A stretch of 10,835 bases of DNA from UMGS1649 sp045637095 (GCA_045637095.1 JAZTYX010000012.1:1-10835), one strand, 5' to 3'; counted from the first letter of the stretch, positions 1-7,835 are shown. Notes: a model not told the origin generated them from the letters alone. Made by a program: numbers and translations.

Positions 1-155
1 AAATATTTTTTCAAGGTTTTTTATGTATATATTTTTATTCTTTTTTTCTCTATTTTTATTTCTTAAAATAGTTGCTATTTTTTCCTGTTTGTTATATAGT
101 TTAGGTATATATATGAACGTAGTTACAAATGAAGCAAAATATTTAAGGAGTACAT
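1..155. other. T-rich leader region upstream of the lon-like gene
   Basis: No gene is visible here. The first 60 bases are strongly T-rich on the + strand and may be the tail of a terminator or intergenic region belonging to a gene outside the window. The rest holds a candidate promoter and the ribosome binding site of the following gene. I see no riboswitch-like or tRNA-like fold. Confidence 0.5.
72..100 (+). promoter_or_regulatory. candidate sigma-A promoter of the lon-like gene
   Basis: TTGCTA at 72-77 and TATAGT at 95-100 are separated by 17 bases, which is the ideal sigma-A spacing. The predicted transcript start near 107 leaves a leader of about 50 nt before the ATG at 156. The region is AT-rich, so chance matches are expected; there is no competing better match in the upstream stretch. 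Confidence 0.4.
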
Positions 156-2534
156 ATGAGAAAATTTAAAGAATTGAAATCTACAGATTTAGTTTCTAAA
201 TTAAACGGTTCTCAATTTAACTTCAAGACAACAGATGATATTTCTGCATATAACGGAATTATTGGTCAATACAGAGCTCTTGAAACAGTTGAAACCGCTT
301 TACAAATGCCTCAAAAAGGCTTTAATCTATTTGTTTGTGGACAAGTTGGTATGGGAAAAATGCCATACGTTTTATCTGTTGTAAATAAACTAGCTAAAAC
401 AAAACCTGTTCCAGATGATCTTTGTTACGTACACAACTTTGAAAATCCAAATGAACCAATAGCAATATTCTTAGCACCAGGTGCTGGACGTGAACTTAAA
501 GAAGATATGCACCGCTTTATGGTTGCTATACGTGAAAACCTTGGTAAAGTTTTCAAATCTGAAAACTATCAAAAAGAGAAAAAACTTTTAATGCAAAAAT
601 ACCAAGAAAAGAAAAATGCTATTCTTAAAAAATTCGATGAATATACAACAGCTCAAGGATTTAAGATTAAAACAGCAACGGATGGTATATACTTCTCTCC
701 TATTCATGAAGGGAAAGTATTAAACGAAGAAGAATTTAACAAATTAGATGAAGAAACAAAACAAAAATACAAAACTAAATCTCCTAAAATACAACAAGAA
801 ACTATGGGTATAATGAAACAACTAGATGCCCTTGAAAAAGAATGTTATGAAAAAGTAAACGCATGGCAATCTAATATGATATCTTATATCGTTTCTAAAA
901 ACATAAACGATCTTAAGATTAAATACAAAGGCAATCTAAAAATACAAAACTACCTATACGCTGTACAAGAAGATATAGTTAAACACGCAGAGCAATTCAA
1001 AGATGATCCAAAAGAAGATACTATGCCACCTGCTATGAGACATCAAGCAAAGCCATGGCATAAATATAAAGTTAATGTAATAGTAAATAACGAAATGTTA
1101 ACTCATGCTCCAGTTGTTATGTGTTCTAACCCAACATATACAGATATATTTGGTAAATTAGAATATGAAACTGTTATGGGTTCTACAAGAACTGATCACA
1201 CTCTTCTTAAAGCTGGTGCATTCTATAAAGCAAACGGTGGTTACCTATTAGTTAACGCTAGAGATATTATGACTAATATGTCTGTATGGGAAGCTTTCAA
1301 AAGAGTAATTAGAAATGAAGAACTAAGCATAGATATGTCAAGAGATATGGCTACTCCATCTCACATGATTGCTCTTAAACCAAAAGCTATACCTATTAAA
1401 ACTCAAATAGTATTATTTGGTACTGAACAAATTTATCAACAACTATGTACAGTTGATTCAGATTTCAAGATACTATTTAAAATGAAAGCAGACTTTGATG
1501 ATTCTATAGATAAAAACACAGATACTATTAGAAGAACTATTGAGTATGTTGCTCACGTTGTTAAAAAAGAAGGATTACTTCCATTTAAGAGCGAAGCAGT
1601 TAAAGCAATTGTAGAATACAGTTCTAGATGTGCTGGAGATAAAACAAAACTTACTGCAATGCAAACAGATTTAACAGATATAATAATTGAATCTGCACAT
1701 GTTGCAAAACTAGCTGAAAGAAAAGCAGTTGAACCACAAGATGTTGTAACTGCTACATTAAATAAAAGAAAAAGATATGGTAAACTTGACGATACACTTA
1801 AACGTATGATTTATGATGGTGCTACTATAATCTCTACTTCAGGTGAAGCTGTTGGACAAATTAATGGTCTTACTATTCTAAATTCTGGCGGATATCCATT
1901 TGGCAAACCAGTAAGAATAACGGCTAACACATACCTTGGTAAGAGCGGTATAGTAAATATTGAACGTGAAGTTTCAATGAGTGGTAACTCTCACTCAAAA
2001 GGTGTATTTATCCTTTCAGCATATATTGGTGAAAAATTTGCTCAAGACTTCCCACTATGCTTTAATGCAAGTATATGTTTTGAACAATTATACAACGGTG
2101 TTGATGGAGACAGTGCTTCTTCTACAGAGCTATATGCAATCTTATCTTCTCTATCTGGAATACCAATTAGACAAGGATTAGCAGTTACTGGATCAGTTAA
2201 CCAAAAAGGTGAAATACAACCTATTGGCGGCGTTACAGAAAAGATTGAAGGATTCTTTGAAGTATGTAAAATGCAAGGTCTTACAGGAACTCAAGGTGTT
2301 ATTATTCCTCACCACAATGTTAAAAACTTAATGTTAAACTCTGAAATAATAGACGCTGTTGAAAAAGGAATGTTCCACATCTACCCTATATCTACAATAG
2401 ATGAAGGTATAGAAATATTAACAGGTGTTAAATATGGAACTTATACTGAAGGCGAAGGATTTGAAAAGAACTCTATATCTTACCATGTATACAACAAACT
2501 TAAAAAATATGCTGAAAAAGCTGGTAATTTATAA
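156..2534 (+). CDS. Lon-type ATP-dependent protease, AAA_32/Lon_C family (LonB-like)
   Basis: A 792-residue cytoplasmic Ser-Lys protease of the Lon family (COG1067 type, not classical LonA: there is no LAN substrate-binding domain). The N-terminal P-loop region has GQVGMGKM at residues 62-69, followed by a family-typical CYVHNFENPNEP stretch (90-101). A highly charged, probably coiled-coil insertion follows (about 135-235), then the ANGGYLLVNARD motif (359-370). The Lon proteolytic domain runs from about 560 to 775. Its GDSAS motif places the catalytic Ser at 653, and GGVTEK places the catalytic Lys at 696; the 43-residue gap equals that of E. coli Lon (S679/K722). Odd points: the Walker A Ser/Thr is Met69, and the Walker B acidic pair is replaced by Asn-Ala, so ATP hydrolysis may be weak or lost. 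The start is supported by AAGGAG at 145-150, 5 nt before the ATG. The gene appears monocistronic and converges on spoVT. Specific substrates are unknown. Confidence 0.9.
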   Translation: MRKFKELKSTDLVSKLNGSQFNFKTTDDISAYNGIIGQYRALETVETALQMPQKGFNLFVCGQVGMGKMPYVLSVVNKLAKTKPVPDDLCYVHNFENPNEPIAIFLAPGAGRELKEDMHRFMVAIRENLGKVFKSENYQKEKKLLMQKYQEKKNAILKKFDEYTTAQGFKIKTATDGIYFSPIHEGKVLNEEEFNKLDEETKQKYKTKSPKIQQETMGIMKQLDALEKECYEKVNAWQSNMISYIVSKNINDLKIKYKGNLKIQNYLYAVQEDIVKHAEQFKDDPKEDTMPPAMRHQAKPWHKYKVNVIVNNEMLTHAPVVMCSNPTYTDIFGKLEYETVMGSTRTDHTLLKAGAFYKANGGYLLVNARDIMTNMSVWEAFKRVIRNEELSIDMSRDMATPSHMIALKPKAIPIKTQIVLFGTEQIYQQLCTVDSDFKILFKMKADFDDSIDKNTDTIRRTIEYVAHVVKKEGLLPFKSEAVKAIVEYSSRCAGDKTKLTAMQTDLTDIIIESAHVAKLAERKAVEPQDVVTATLNKRKRYGKLDDTLKRMIYDGATIISTSGEAVGQINGLTILNSGGYPFGKPVRITANTYLGKSGIVNIEREVSMSGNSHSKGVFILSAYIGEKFAQDFPLCFNASICFEQLYNGVDGDSASSTELYAILSSLSGIPIRQGLAVTGSVNQKGEIQPIGGVTEKIEGFFEVCKMQGLTGTQGVIIPHHNVKNLMLNSEIIDAVEKGMFHIYPISTIDEGIEILTGVKYGTYTEGEGFEKNSISYHVYNKLKKYAEKAGNL

Positions 2535-2550
2535 TATATATTAAATAGTT

Positions 2551-2591
2551 AAAAACAAGCGAAAACCTATATATTGGTTCGCTTGTTTTTT
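2551..2591. terminator. bidirectional rho-independent terminator between lon-like gene and spoVT
   Basis: The arms AAAAACAAGCGAA (2551-2563) and TTCGCTTGTTTTT (2578-2590) pair perfectly over 13 bp. A further short CC/GG pairing closes above a small A bulge, with an AT loop. A T-run follows the stem on the + strand and an equivalent one is present on the - strand, so the element can end both convergent transcripts. Confidence 0.85.
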
Positions 2592-2607
2592 ATATATTTA
2601 ACACTTC

Positions 2608-3144
2608 TTACATTCTAGCCGCTAAATAATCTGACATTACTTTAACTAATCTTAATTCAGTTTCTGTTATTTTTTTGTTTGCATCATTGGTTAAAAGTAT
2701 AACCGAACCAAGCACACTACCTTCATATATTATTGGCATAATAACTTGATTACAATCCTTTAGCACTCCATCGTTTTCTATAATCTTAATCTTATTCTCT
2801 CCTTTATTTTGCCACAAAATTCTTTCATCCATCTTTTCTAACAATTCTTTAGTTATATCTTTATGCAAATATTCTTTTTCTAGATATCCCGTAGCAATTA
2901 GTACTTGTTTAGTATCTGTTATACAAATATTAGAATCTGTATTATTAGAAACGCTTTCACTTAACGCTACTATATCTTCAATAAAATCTCCTAAAGGAGC
3001 ATATCTATTTAGAATTATCCTATCACCTTCTATATATATTTCAAGGGTTTCTCCTTCTCTTATCTTTAATGTTTTACGTATTTCTTTAGGTATAACTATT
3101 CTTCCTAAATCATCTATCTTTCTTATCATTCCCGTAGATTTCAT
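2608..3144 (-). CDS. spoVT: stage V sporulation protein T (AbrB-family transcription regulator)
   Basis: SpoVT is a forespore DNA-binding regulator that adjusts the sigma-G regulon during late spore development. The protein is 178 residues, the same length as Bacillus subtilis SpoVT. Residues 1-50 form the SpoVT/AbrB swapped-hairpin DNA-binding domain, with the diagnostic IRKIDDLGRIVIPKEIRKTL stretch at 7-26 and IREGETLEI at 28-36. Residues from about 55 to 178 match the C-terminal GAF-like regulatory domain, including the closing segment ending in YLAARM. The start is fixed by AGGAGG at 3149-3154, 4 nt before the ATG. The gene is transcribed alone, convergent to the lon-like protease; the WG-repeat gene upstream has its own terminator. 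In Bacillus the gene is sigma-G dependent. Here I see only a weak sigma-A-like candidate upstream and no convincing sigma-G promoter. The presence of spoVT is good evidence that the organism belongs to an endospore-forming lineage. Confidence 0.96.
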   Translation of the reverse strand: MKSTGMIRKIDDLGRIVIPKEIRKTLKIREGETLEIYIEGDRIILNRYAPLGDFIEDIVALSESVSNNTDSNICITDTKQVLIATGYLEKEYLHKDITKELLEKMDERILWQNKGENKIKIIENDGVLKDCNQVIMPIIYEGSVLGSVILLTNDANKKITETELRLVKVMSDYLAARM

Positions 3145-3169
3145 TTTTCCTCCTTATGTAAACAAACAC

Positions 3170-3199
3170 AATATACATTAACTATATTATTATCATAAA
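3170..3199 (-). promoter_or_regulatory. weak candidate promoter of spoVT
   Basis: On the - strand, TTTATG (3194-3199) and TATATT (3170-3175) lie 18 bases apart, about 25 bases ahead of the spoVT start codon. The -35 match is poor. A GATAATA sequence within the same stretch resembles a sigma-F/G -10 element but lacks a well-spaced -35 partner. The assignment of the sigma factor is open. Confidence 0.22.
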
Positions 3200-3220
3200 C
3201 ATATTTTTTATACATAAAAA

Positions 3221-3250
3221 GAAAAAAGATCCGGTCATCTCACCGAATCC
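3221..3250 (-). terminator. terminator of the WG-repeat gene, overlapping its stop codon
   Basis: On the - strand, GATTCGGT (3242-3249) pairs with ACCGGATC (3228-3235) with one G-T wobble, a 6-nt loop, and then a run of six T (3222-3227). The TGA stop codon of the upstream gene straddles the loop and the start of the 3' arm, so the hairpin is partly coding. It separates the small gene from spoVT downstream. Confidence 0.8.
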
Positions 3251-3525
3251 TTTTTAGCTTTCTTAAGCTCAATTGAGTAGACGTCGTCATCCATTCCGCA
3301 GATAACACGGCCGTTTTCTACATAATATATTGTAGATGCCGTACAAGGAAAAACTTCTTCTCCGTCGGATGTAATTACGCCCCACGATCCCTTCTTCAAA
3401 ACTTTGAAGTAACCATCTTGCAGTTCATGAATTTCGTCATACTTTACTAAGCGTGCGTCCACCATATTGCGGAACACAACCGTCTCTCTTTTGGCTTCCA
3501 ATTGGTTAGCTGTACACGTGGTCAT
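3235..3525 (-). CDS. small WG-repeat-like protein of unknown function
   Basis: A 96-residue soluble protein with no signal peptide or membrane segment. Residues 37-60 (DGYFKVLKKGSWGVITSDGE and following) fit the WG repeat (WG_beta_rep type) pattern: a short beta unit with the Trp48-Gly49 pair, a DG turn and a Pro at the end. Residues 68-86 could be a degenerate second unit. Such repeats are known from many bacteria without a settled function. The gene looks real: GAAAGGGG at 3533-3540 sits 7 nt before the ATG, an excellent promoter lies just upstream, and a terminator lies at its end. Its composition is odd: about 43% G+C by my count (122 of 285 bases), against roughly 25-32% in sampled lines of the neighbours, which suggests recent acquisition or unusual codon selection. 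I cannot assign a molecular role. Confidence 0.75.
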   Translation of the reverse strand: MTTCTANQLEAKRETVVFRNMVDARLVKYDEIHELQDGYFKVLKKGSWGVITSDGEEVFPCTASTIYYVENGRVICGMDDDVYSIELKKAKKDSVR

Positions 3526-3567
3526 ATTAATGCCCCTTTCTATAGATTTTATTTTAACAGCTTATGT

Positions 3568-3596
3568 ATTATACCATAATATATTACAAAATGCAA
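3568..3596 (-). promoter_or_regulatory. extended -10 sigma-A promoter of the WG-repeat gene
   Basis: On the - strand, TTGCAT (3591-3596) and a perfect TATAAT (3568-3573) are separated by 17 bases, and the -10 is preceded by TGG, giving an extended TGnTATAAT element. The predicted start near 3561 yields a leader of about 36 nt. This is one of the strongest promoter matches in the window. Confidence 0.75.
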
Positions 3597-3610
3597 ATAT
3601 TATGTCACCA

Positions 3611-3619
3611 ATCGACAAA
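3611..3619 (-). promoter_or_regulatory. possible Spo0A box upstream of the WG-repeat gene
   Basis: TTTGTCGAT on the - strand matches eight of nine positions of the 0A box consensus TTTGTCRAA. It lies 14 bases upstream of the -35 element of the WG-gene promoter, a position compatible with activation. Single short matches occur by chance in AT-rich DNA, so this is only suggestive. Confidence 0.25.
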
Positions 3620-3651
3620 AGTAGAGCTTATTTTACATTCCTATATATTTA

Positions 3652-3681
3652 AAGCTGTGAATAACTTTATATTCACAGCTT
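3652..3681 (-). terminator. terminator hairpin of the cysS-to-KAP operon
   Basis: AAGCTGTGAATA (3652-3663) and TATTCACAGCTT (3670-3681) form a perfect 12-bp stem with a 6-nt loop, starting 5 bases beyond the stop codon of the KAP NTPase gene. The following - strand sequence is T/A-rich (TTTAAATATATAG) instead of a pure T-run, so termination may be incomplete. It could equally serve as a transcript-stabilising 3' hairpin. Confidence 0.65.
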
Positions 3682-3686
3682 ATGTT

Positions 3687-5639
3687 TTATTCTTCTATTT
3701 TCTTTAATATTTTCTTAATTTCTACGCTTAAGTTTTTAATTAAAGCTCTCTTAATTGTTGAACCAAATGTGTCTGCTTTTTCATCTATTATTTCAGATAA
3801 TTTCTTAAGATTTGTAGCGTCTTGTTTTAGAAGATCTTCTTTGCTATCATATCTTGTACTCATAATACTTACTATATTGTACAAATCGTTGTTTTTAACA
3901 TCTCTTAATCTATCATATAATACAGACATTTCATATTTAGCAAATACAGGTATTGTACTGTATGGACCTATCATTTGCTTATAGAATTCATCTATATTGT
4001 CTACGAGATTCTTAAATAAGTATCCTACTTTTTCACGAACACATTCATCGTAGATTATGTCTTTTGCTTTTCTACATTGTTCAGCAAATTCTTGTACTGC
4101 TGCGTCTTCAGCGTCCACATCAACACTTACAGAATCTAAATCTATTTTGTATCTTGCTTCATTTGTTAATGCAAGTTTATATCCAGTAGCAAACTTAGAC
4201 TTTACATCCGACATATCTACTGTTATTATTTGCATATCGTTTAGGTATTTGTATACTGCAAATACTTTAACGTAATCTTTAGAAGGCACATTTCCCTCTT
4301 TAATATCATATAATACTTGTTCTCTTAAAATGCTGAAATCAAAGTCTGAAAGTTTCCAATATGCACCTGTTAAAAGTTTCATATAGTTTGGATCTGAACG
4401 TTTATCTGTTTTTTGGCTTAGCATTTCTTTCATATTTGAGCCAAATACTTTTTCATCAAATATTCTCTTTCTTACATATATTTCTACGAATTTGAAGAAT
4501 CTATATTCTTCCTTGGAATTTAAGAAATATCTTGTATCGAACTCACGAAGATAATATCCTTTTTGATCGTTCATCAAACTTGATGTATATATATATGAAT
4601 GATATTCTTCGTTAGACTCTACATCTGTAAATATTTGTTTTACTTCACTACCAACTTTTATTTCAAAAGAAACGGCTATAGTAAACATTAATAATGTTCT
4701 TAAAACTTCTCTAGGTGTTTCTGGGAATGCATCTTTTACTGCCGTAAATATTCTTTCAAAATCATTTAAAGCATGTTTTAATACTCTTAAATTCTTTGTA
4801 TTTGTTTTATTGAATGTAGATATTATTGTAGACATTTCTTCTTTTAAGAATTTAGATAAAGATAAGTTGTATTCATATTTCATGATCATACCATTTAATA
4901 TATATGTATATTCTGGCATGTATTCGAAACATTCACCTATTAACTTTTCTTTAATTCTTTCATAAGCATTTGTTCTATCAAAAATACTTTTAATTTTAGA
5001 ATCTAGTTTGTTTACAAATGGTTCTAATTTATCTTCATTATTAATAGCACCTTCTTCTTTTAGAAGCATAGTTGCTATTAATGTTTTCATTTCTATATTA
5101 TTGTTCTTAAACTTAGTTGCAAGTTCTTTTTCATTACAGATAAGAATTGTTTTAATTCCATCGTGTTCAACGAAATTGTTTATATATCCTAGTATATCTA
5201 TAATGTCTATATTCGCTCTTTCAAGGTCGTCAAAACACAAAACTTTATCGTCTGTTGAGAAAGCCTTAGCAAAGTCCATTTGAGTATTTGTATTCATAGC
5301 TCCATATAAATTTGCTATATCTATACCTGTTTTAACATACTCTGGGATTACGTTTCCATCAGAATCTTCTACAAACTTTTTAAGCGATTTAGATATCATA
5401 GGATTTGTTTCTAAGAATATCTTTTTACTTATTTCTTCTATACTGTTTATACCATATAACGAAATATATATTGTTTTATATCTCTTTCCATCAGTATTTG
5501 CTATATTCTCTATTCTTTGTCTTAACTTATTATTCCAAAAGTGTGTTTTACCACTACCCCATTCACCGTTTATCATAACAGCGTAATCTGTATATGGCTT
5601 TCTTATATAATTTTCAATACTTTCTACTAACTCTTTCAT
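3687..5639 (-). CDS. KAP-type P-loop NTPase
   Basis: A 650-residue soluble NTPase. The P-loop is close to the N-terminus: GEWGSGKT at residues 25-32. The KAP-like conserved LYGINSIEEI follows at 61-70, then the Walker B VLCFDDLER at 133-141 with its double Asp (137-138), and ILICNEKEL (165-173), where Asn169 fits a sensor-1 position. NLRVLKHALNDFERIF (283-298) matches the sensor-2-like NxRxLKRxLN segment of KAP NTPases. Unlike many KAP members there is no transmembrane pair inserted in the NTPase domain, so it should be cytosolic. Residues from about 300 to 650 are predicted largely helical and I do not recognise a domain there; this would be the effector or partner-binding part. The start is supported by AGGGGG at 5645-5650, 5 nt before the ATG. 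It is last in the operon, 12 bp after recD2. Family members include the F-plasmid exclusion protein PifA, but many have no known role; defence is only one possibility. Confidence 0.8.
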   Translation of the reverse strand: MKELVESIENYIRKPYTDYAVMINGEWGSGKTHFWNNKLRQRIENIANTDGKRYKTIYISLYGINSIEEISKKIFLETNPMISKSLKKFVEDSDGNVIPEYVKTGIDIANLYGAMNTNTQMDFAKAFSTDDKVLCFDDLERANIDIIDILGYINNFVEHDGIKTILICNEKELATKFKNNNIEMKTLIATMLLKEEGAINNEDKLEPFVNKLDSKIKSIFDRTNAYERIKEKLIGECFEYMPEYTYILNGMIMKYEYNLSLSKFLKEEMSTIISTFNKTNTKNLRVLKHALNDFERIFTAVKDAFPETPREVLRTLLMFTIAVSFEIKVGSEVKQIFTDVESNEEYHSYIYTSSLMNDQKGYYLREFDTRYFLNSKEEYRFFKFVEIYVRKRIFDEKVFGSNMKEMLSQKTDKRSDPNYMKLLTGAYWKLSDFDFSILREQVLYDIKEGNVPSKDYVKVFAVYKYLNDMQIITVDMSDVKSKFATGYKLALTNEARYKIDLDSVSVDVDAEDAAVQEFAEQCRKAKDIIYDECVREKVGYLFKNLVDNIDEFYKQMIGPYSTIPVFAKYEMSVLYDRLRDVKNNDLYNIVSIMSTRYDSKEDLLKQDATNLKKLSEIIDEKADTFGSTIKRALIKNLSVEIKKILKKIEE

Positions 5640-5651
5640 AAATACCCCCTA

Positions 5652-7835
5652 CTACATTAAAATCTCGATTTTGTATTTTAAGCCAGTTGTTCTAGCTTTT
5701 TCATTAGTATTATCTATCATATAATCTATAACAGAGCGTCTTCCAATAAATATTAAAAGCCTTTTAGCTCTTGTCATAGCAGTATATATCAAATTACGGT
5801 TGAACAGTTTTTCAAAGCAAACATATACTGGAATAATAACTGCATCAAATTCGCTTCCTTGACTCTTATGAACAGTAACTGCATATGCATGCTCGAGTTG
5901 ATCAAGTTCATCAAAGTCATATCTTGTTTTCTTTCCATCAAAGTCTACAATTAAATATTCATCTTTTGTATTAATTGTTTCTATATATCCAATGTCTCCA
6001 TTGTATATGCCTGTACCTTGTACACCTTCATAGTCCCAATTAATATCATAATTGTTTTTAACTTGCATTACTTTATCGTTTTCATAGAATACTCTATCTC
6101 CCATTTTTCTATGTCGCATTTCATCATTAGGATTTAGTGTTATTCCTTGAATTAATTTATTAAGTTCATGTGTACCAATTTCAGTCTTCTTTATTGGCGT
6201 TATAACCTGAGTGTTTAAGGCTAAATCTTCACCAAAGAAATTCTTTATTCTATGAGTCAAAAGACTCTCTAATTCCTTTTTAGTCTCTTCTACGCTATCT
6301 GTTTCGATATAATATAAATCTGTATCTTTAGATTTGAAGGTAATGTGCTCACCAGCCTTAACGCTATGTGCTCCCATTATTATATCGCTCTTTGCACTTT
6401 GTCTATATATTTCTGTTAAGCATACTGTATTTACAACATTTGAATTAATTATATCCTTAAGCACATTTCCTGCACCTACGGATGGTAATTGATCACTATC
6501 TCCAACTATAATTAGTTTCGTATGATCAGATAAAGCTTTCATTACATTATTCATAAGTATTGTATCTATCATGGACGCTTCATCTATAATTAATACATCC
6601 TTATCTATTACAGATACAGGGAAATTAACAAATGTATCTATATCCGTATCTTCTATCTTTGTTATTTCTAGAAGTCTATGTAATGTTTTAGCTTCTTCCC
6701 TTGTTGTTTCAGTTATTCTTTTAGCTGCTCTTCCTGTTGGTGCTGCAAGTACATAGTCTTGTCCACGTTTTCTTAGTATGTCTATTACACACTTAATTAT
6801 TGTAGTCTTACCAGTACCAGGGCCTCCAGTTATTACAGAAATATTGTTTTTTATTGCTGTCTTAACAGCTTCTTTTTGTGTATCTGAAAGTACAATACTT
6901 TGTGCCACAGATACTTTTTCTATATCTTTATCTAGCTTAATATTAAGCGTTGGTTTCTTTGTTAGTTCTATAATCTTTCTTGCTATATTAAGTTCTGCGA
7001 TATACATACTTTTTCTATATACAAATTCTTTTTCATCTCTAGGTTCTATAACAACTTTATCTTTATGTTTTAGATTCTCTAAAGCTGCTTCTATATGCAC
7101 AGAGCTTACACCAAGTAATCTTTCTGCATTATCTAAAAGCAAATCTTTGTCTATATTAGTATGTCCTTCACGTATATACCAAGTAAGAATATATATGATT
7201 CCTGCTTTAACTCTATCTGGATGTGTAGCATCTATATTAAGACTTATTGCAAGTGCATCAGTAGTCTTAAAATCTAGATTAGATACAAAATCCATTAAAG
7301 CGTACGGATTTTCTTTTATTATATTTACGGCGTTAATCCCTAAAGCATCATATATTTTCATGGCCATATTAATACCAATACCATGTTTACTTAAGAATGA
7401 AGTAAGATTAAATCTTTCCCATTCATCGTTTATATATTCGCTTAAGGCATATGCTTTTTCATCATTAAAGCCTTTAATGTCCATTAATAAGTCTGGTTTG
7501 TATCTAATAACTTCTAAAGCATCATCACCATATATTTTTATTATTTTTTCTGCAGTTTTCTTACCAATTCCTTTAATACCACTTTTAGCAATATATTCTA
7601 TTAAAGCAGTAGCATCACTTGGTAAAACTTTAGTAATTGTCTTAAAAGCAAATTGTTCACCATAAGATTTATGATAAGTAAACTCACCATCTAGCTCGTA
7701 CTCGTCTCCAGGTTCAATAGCACCAGTTTCACCTACAGCAGTAACATACTCTCCTTCTGATTTCATCAAAAAGACAGTATATCCATTGCTTTCATTTTTA
7801 TATATAATTTGTGAAACCTTTCCTACTAGTACCAT
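5652..7835 (-). CDS. recD2: RecD2-type superfamily 1 DNA helicase (YrrC-like)
   Basis: A 5'-3' DNA helicase/ATPase of the RecD2 group, which acts outside a RecBCD complex in DNA repair and replication-fork maintenance. At 727 residues it has the usual length. The N-terminal OB-like domain spans about 1-70, and helix-hairpin-helix repeats span about 80-200 (for example SGIKGIGKKTAEKI at 85-98). The helicase core shows motif I GGPGTGKTT (337-345), APTGRAAKR (365-373), Walker B LIIDEASM (415-422), motif III GDSDQLPSVG (445-454), EIYRQS (475-480), motif V YAVTVHKSQGSEF (651-663) and motif VI LIYTAMTRAK (682-691). All key residues are present, so it should be active. Ribosome binding site AGAGGAAG lies at 7840-7847, 4 nt before the ATG. 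It is sandwiched between the ASCH gene (32 bp upstream) and the KAP NTPase (12 bp downstream), which suggests a shared nucleic-acid function. Confidence 0.94.
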   Translation of the reverse strand: MVLVGKVSQIIYKNESNGYTVFLMKSEGEYVTAVGETGAIEPGDEYELDGEFTYHKSYGEQFAFKTITKVLPSDATALIEYIAKSGIKGIGKKTAEKIIKIYGDDALEVIRYKPDLLMDIKGFNDEKAYALSEYINDEWERFNLTSFLSKHGIGINMAMKIYDALGINAVNIIKENPYALMDFVSNLDFKTTDALAISLNIDATHPDRVKAGIIYILTWYIREGHTNIDKDLLLDNAERLLGVSSVHIEAALENLKHKDKVVIEPRDEKEFVYRKSMYIAELNIARKIIELTKKPTLNIKLDKDIEKVSVAQSIVLSDTQKEAVKTAIKNNISVITGGPGTGKTTIIKCVIDILRKRGQDYVLAAPTGRAAKRITETTREEAKTLHRLLEITKIEDTDIDTFVNFPVSVIDKDVLIIDEASMIDTILMNNVMKALSDHTKLIIVGDSDQLPSVGAGNVLKDIINSNVVNTVCLTEIYRQSAKSDIIMGAHSVKAGEHITFKSKDTDLYYIETDSVEETKKELESLLTHRIKNFFGEDLALNTQVITPIKKTEIGTHELNKLIQGITLNPNDEMRHRKMGDRVFYENDKVMQVKNNYDINWDYEGVQGTGIYNGDIGYIETINTKDEYLIVDFDGKKTRYDFDELDQLEHAYAVTVHKSQGSEFDAVIIPVYVCFEKLFNRNLIYTAMTRAKRLLIFIGRRSVIDYMIDNTNEKARTTGLKYKIEILM

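Larger units (their letters stand above)
3541..3651. other. intergenic region upstream of the WG-repeat gene
   Basis: This region lies between the end of the KAP gene hairpin and the WG-repeat gene. It contains the WG-gene promoter, a Spo0A-box-like sequence and one copy of an 11-bp direct repeat (3557-3567) whose second copy is at 3675-3685. No further gene is supported. Confidence 0.5.

Noticed and set aside
1981..2181. Second + strand frame inside the lon-like gene
   Set aside because: It overlaps the most conserved part of the protease domain in another frame and has no independent start signals.
6778..7665. Long open frame on the + strand (295 codons)
   Set aside because: It is the antisense shadow of recD2, whose full set of helicase motifs is intact; the antisense product is a low-complexity hydrophobic Ser/Ile/Leu-rich sequence without a ribosome binding site.
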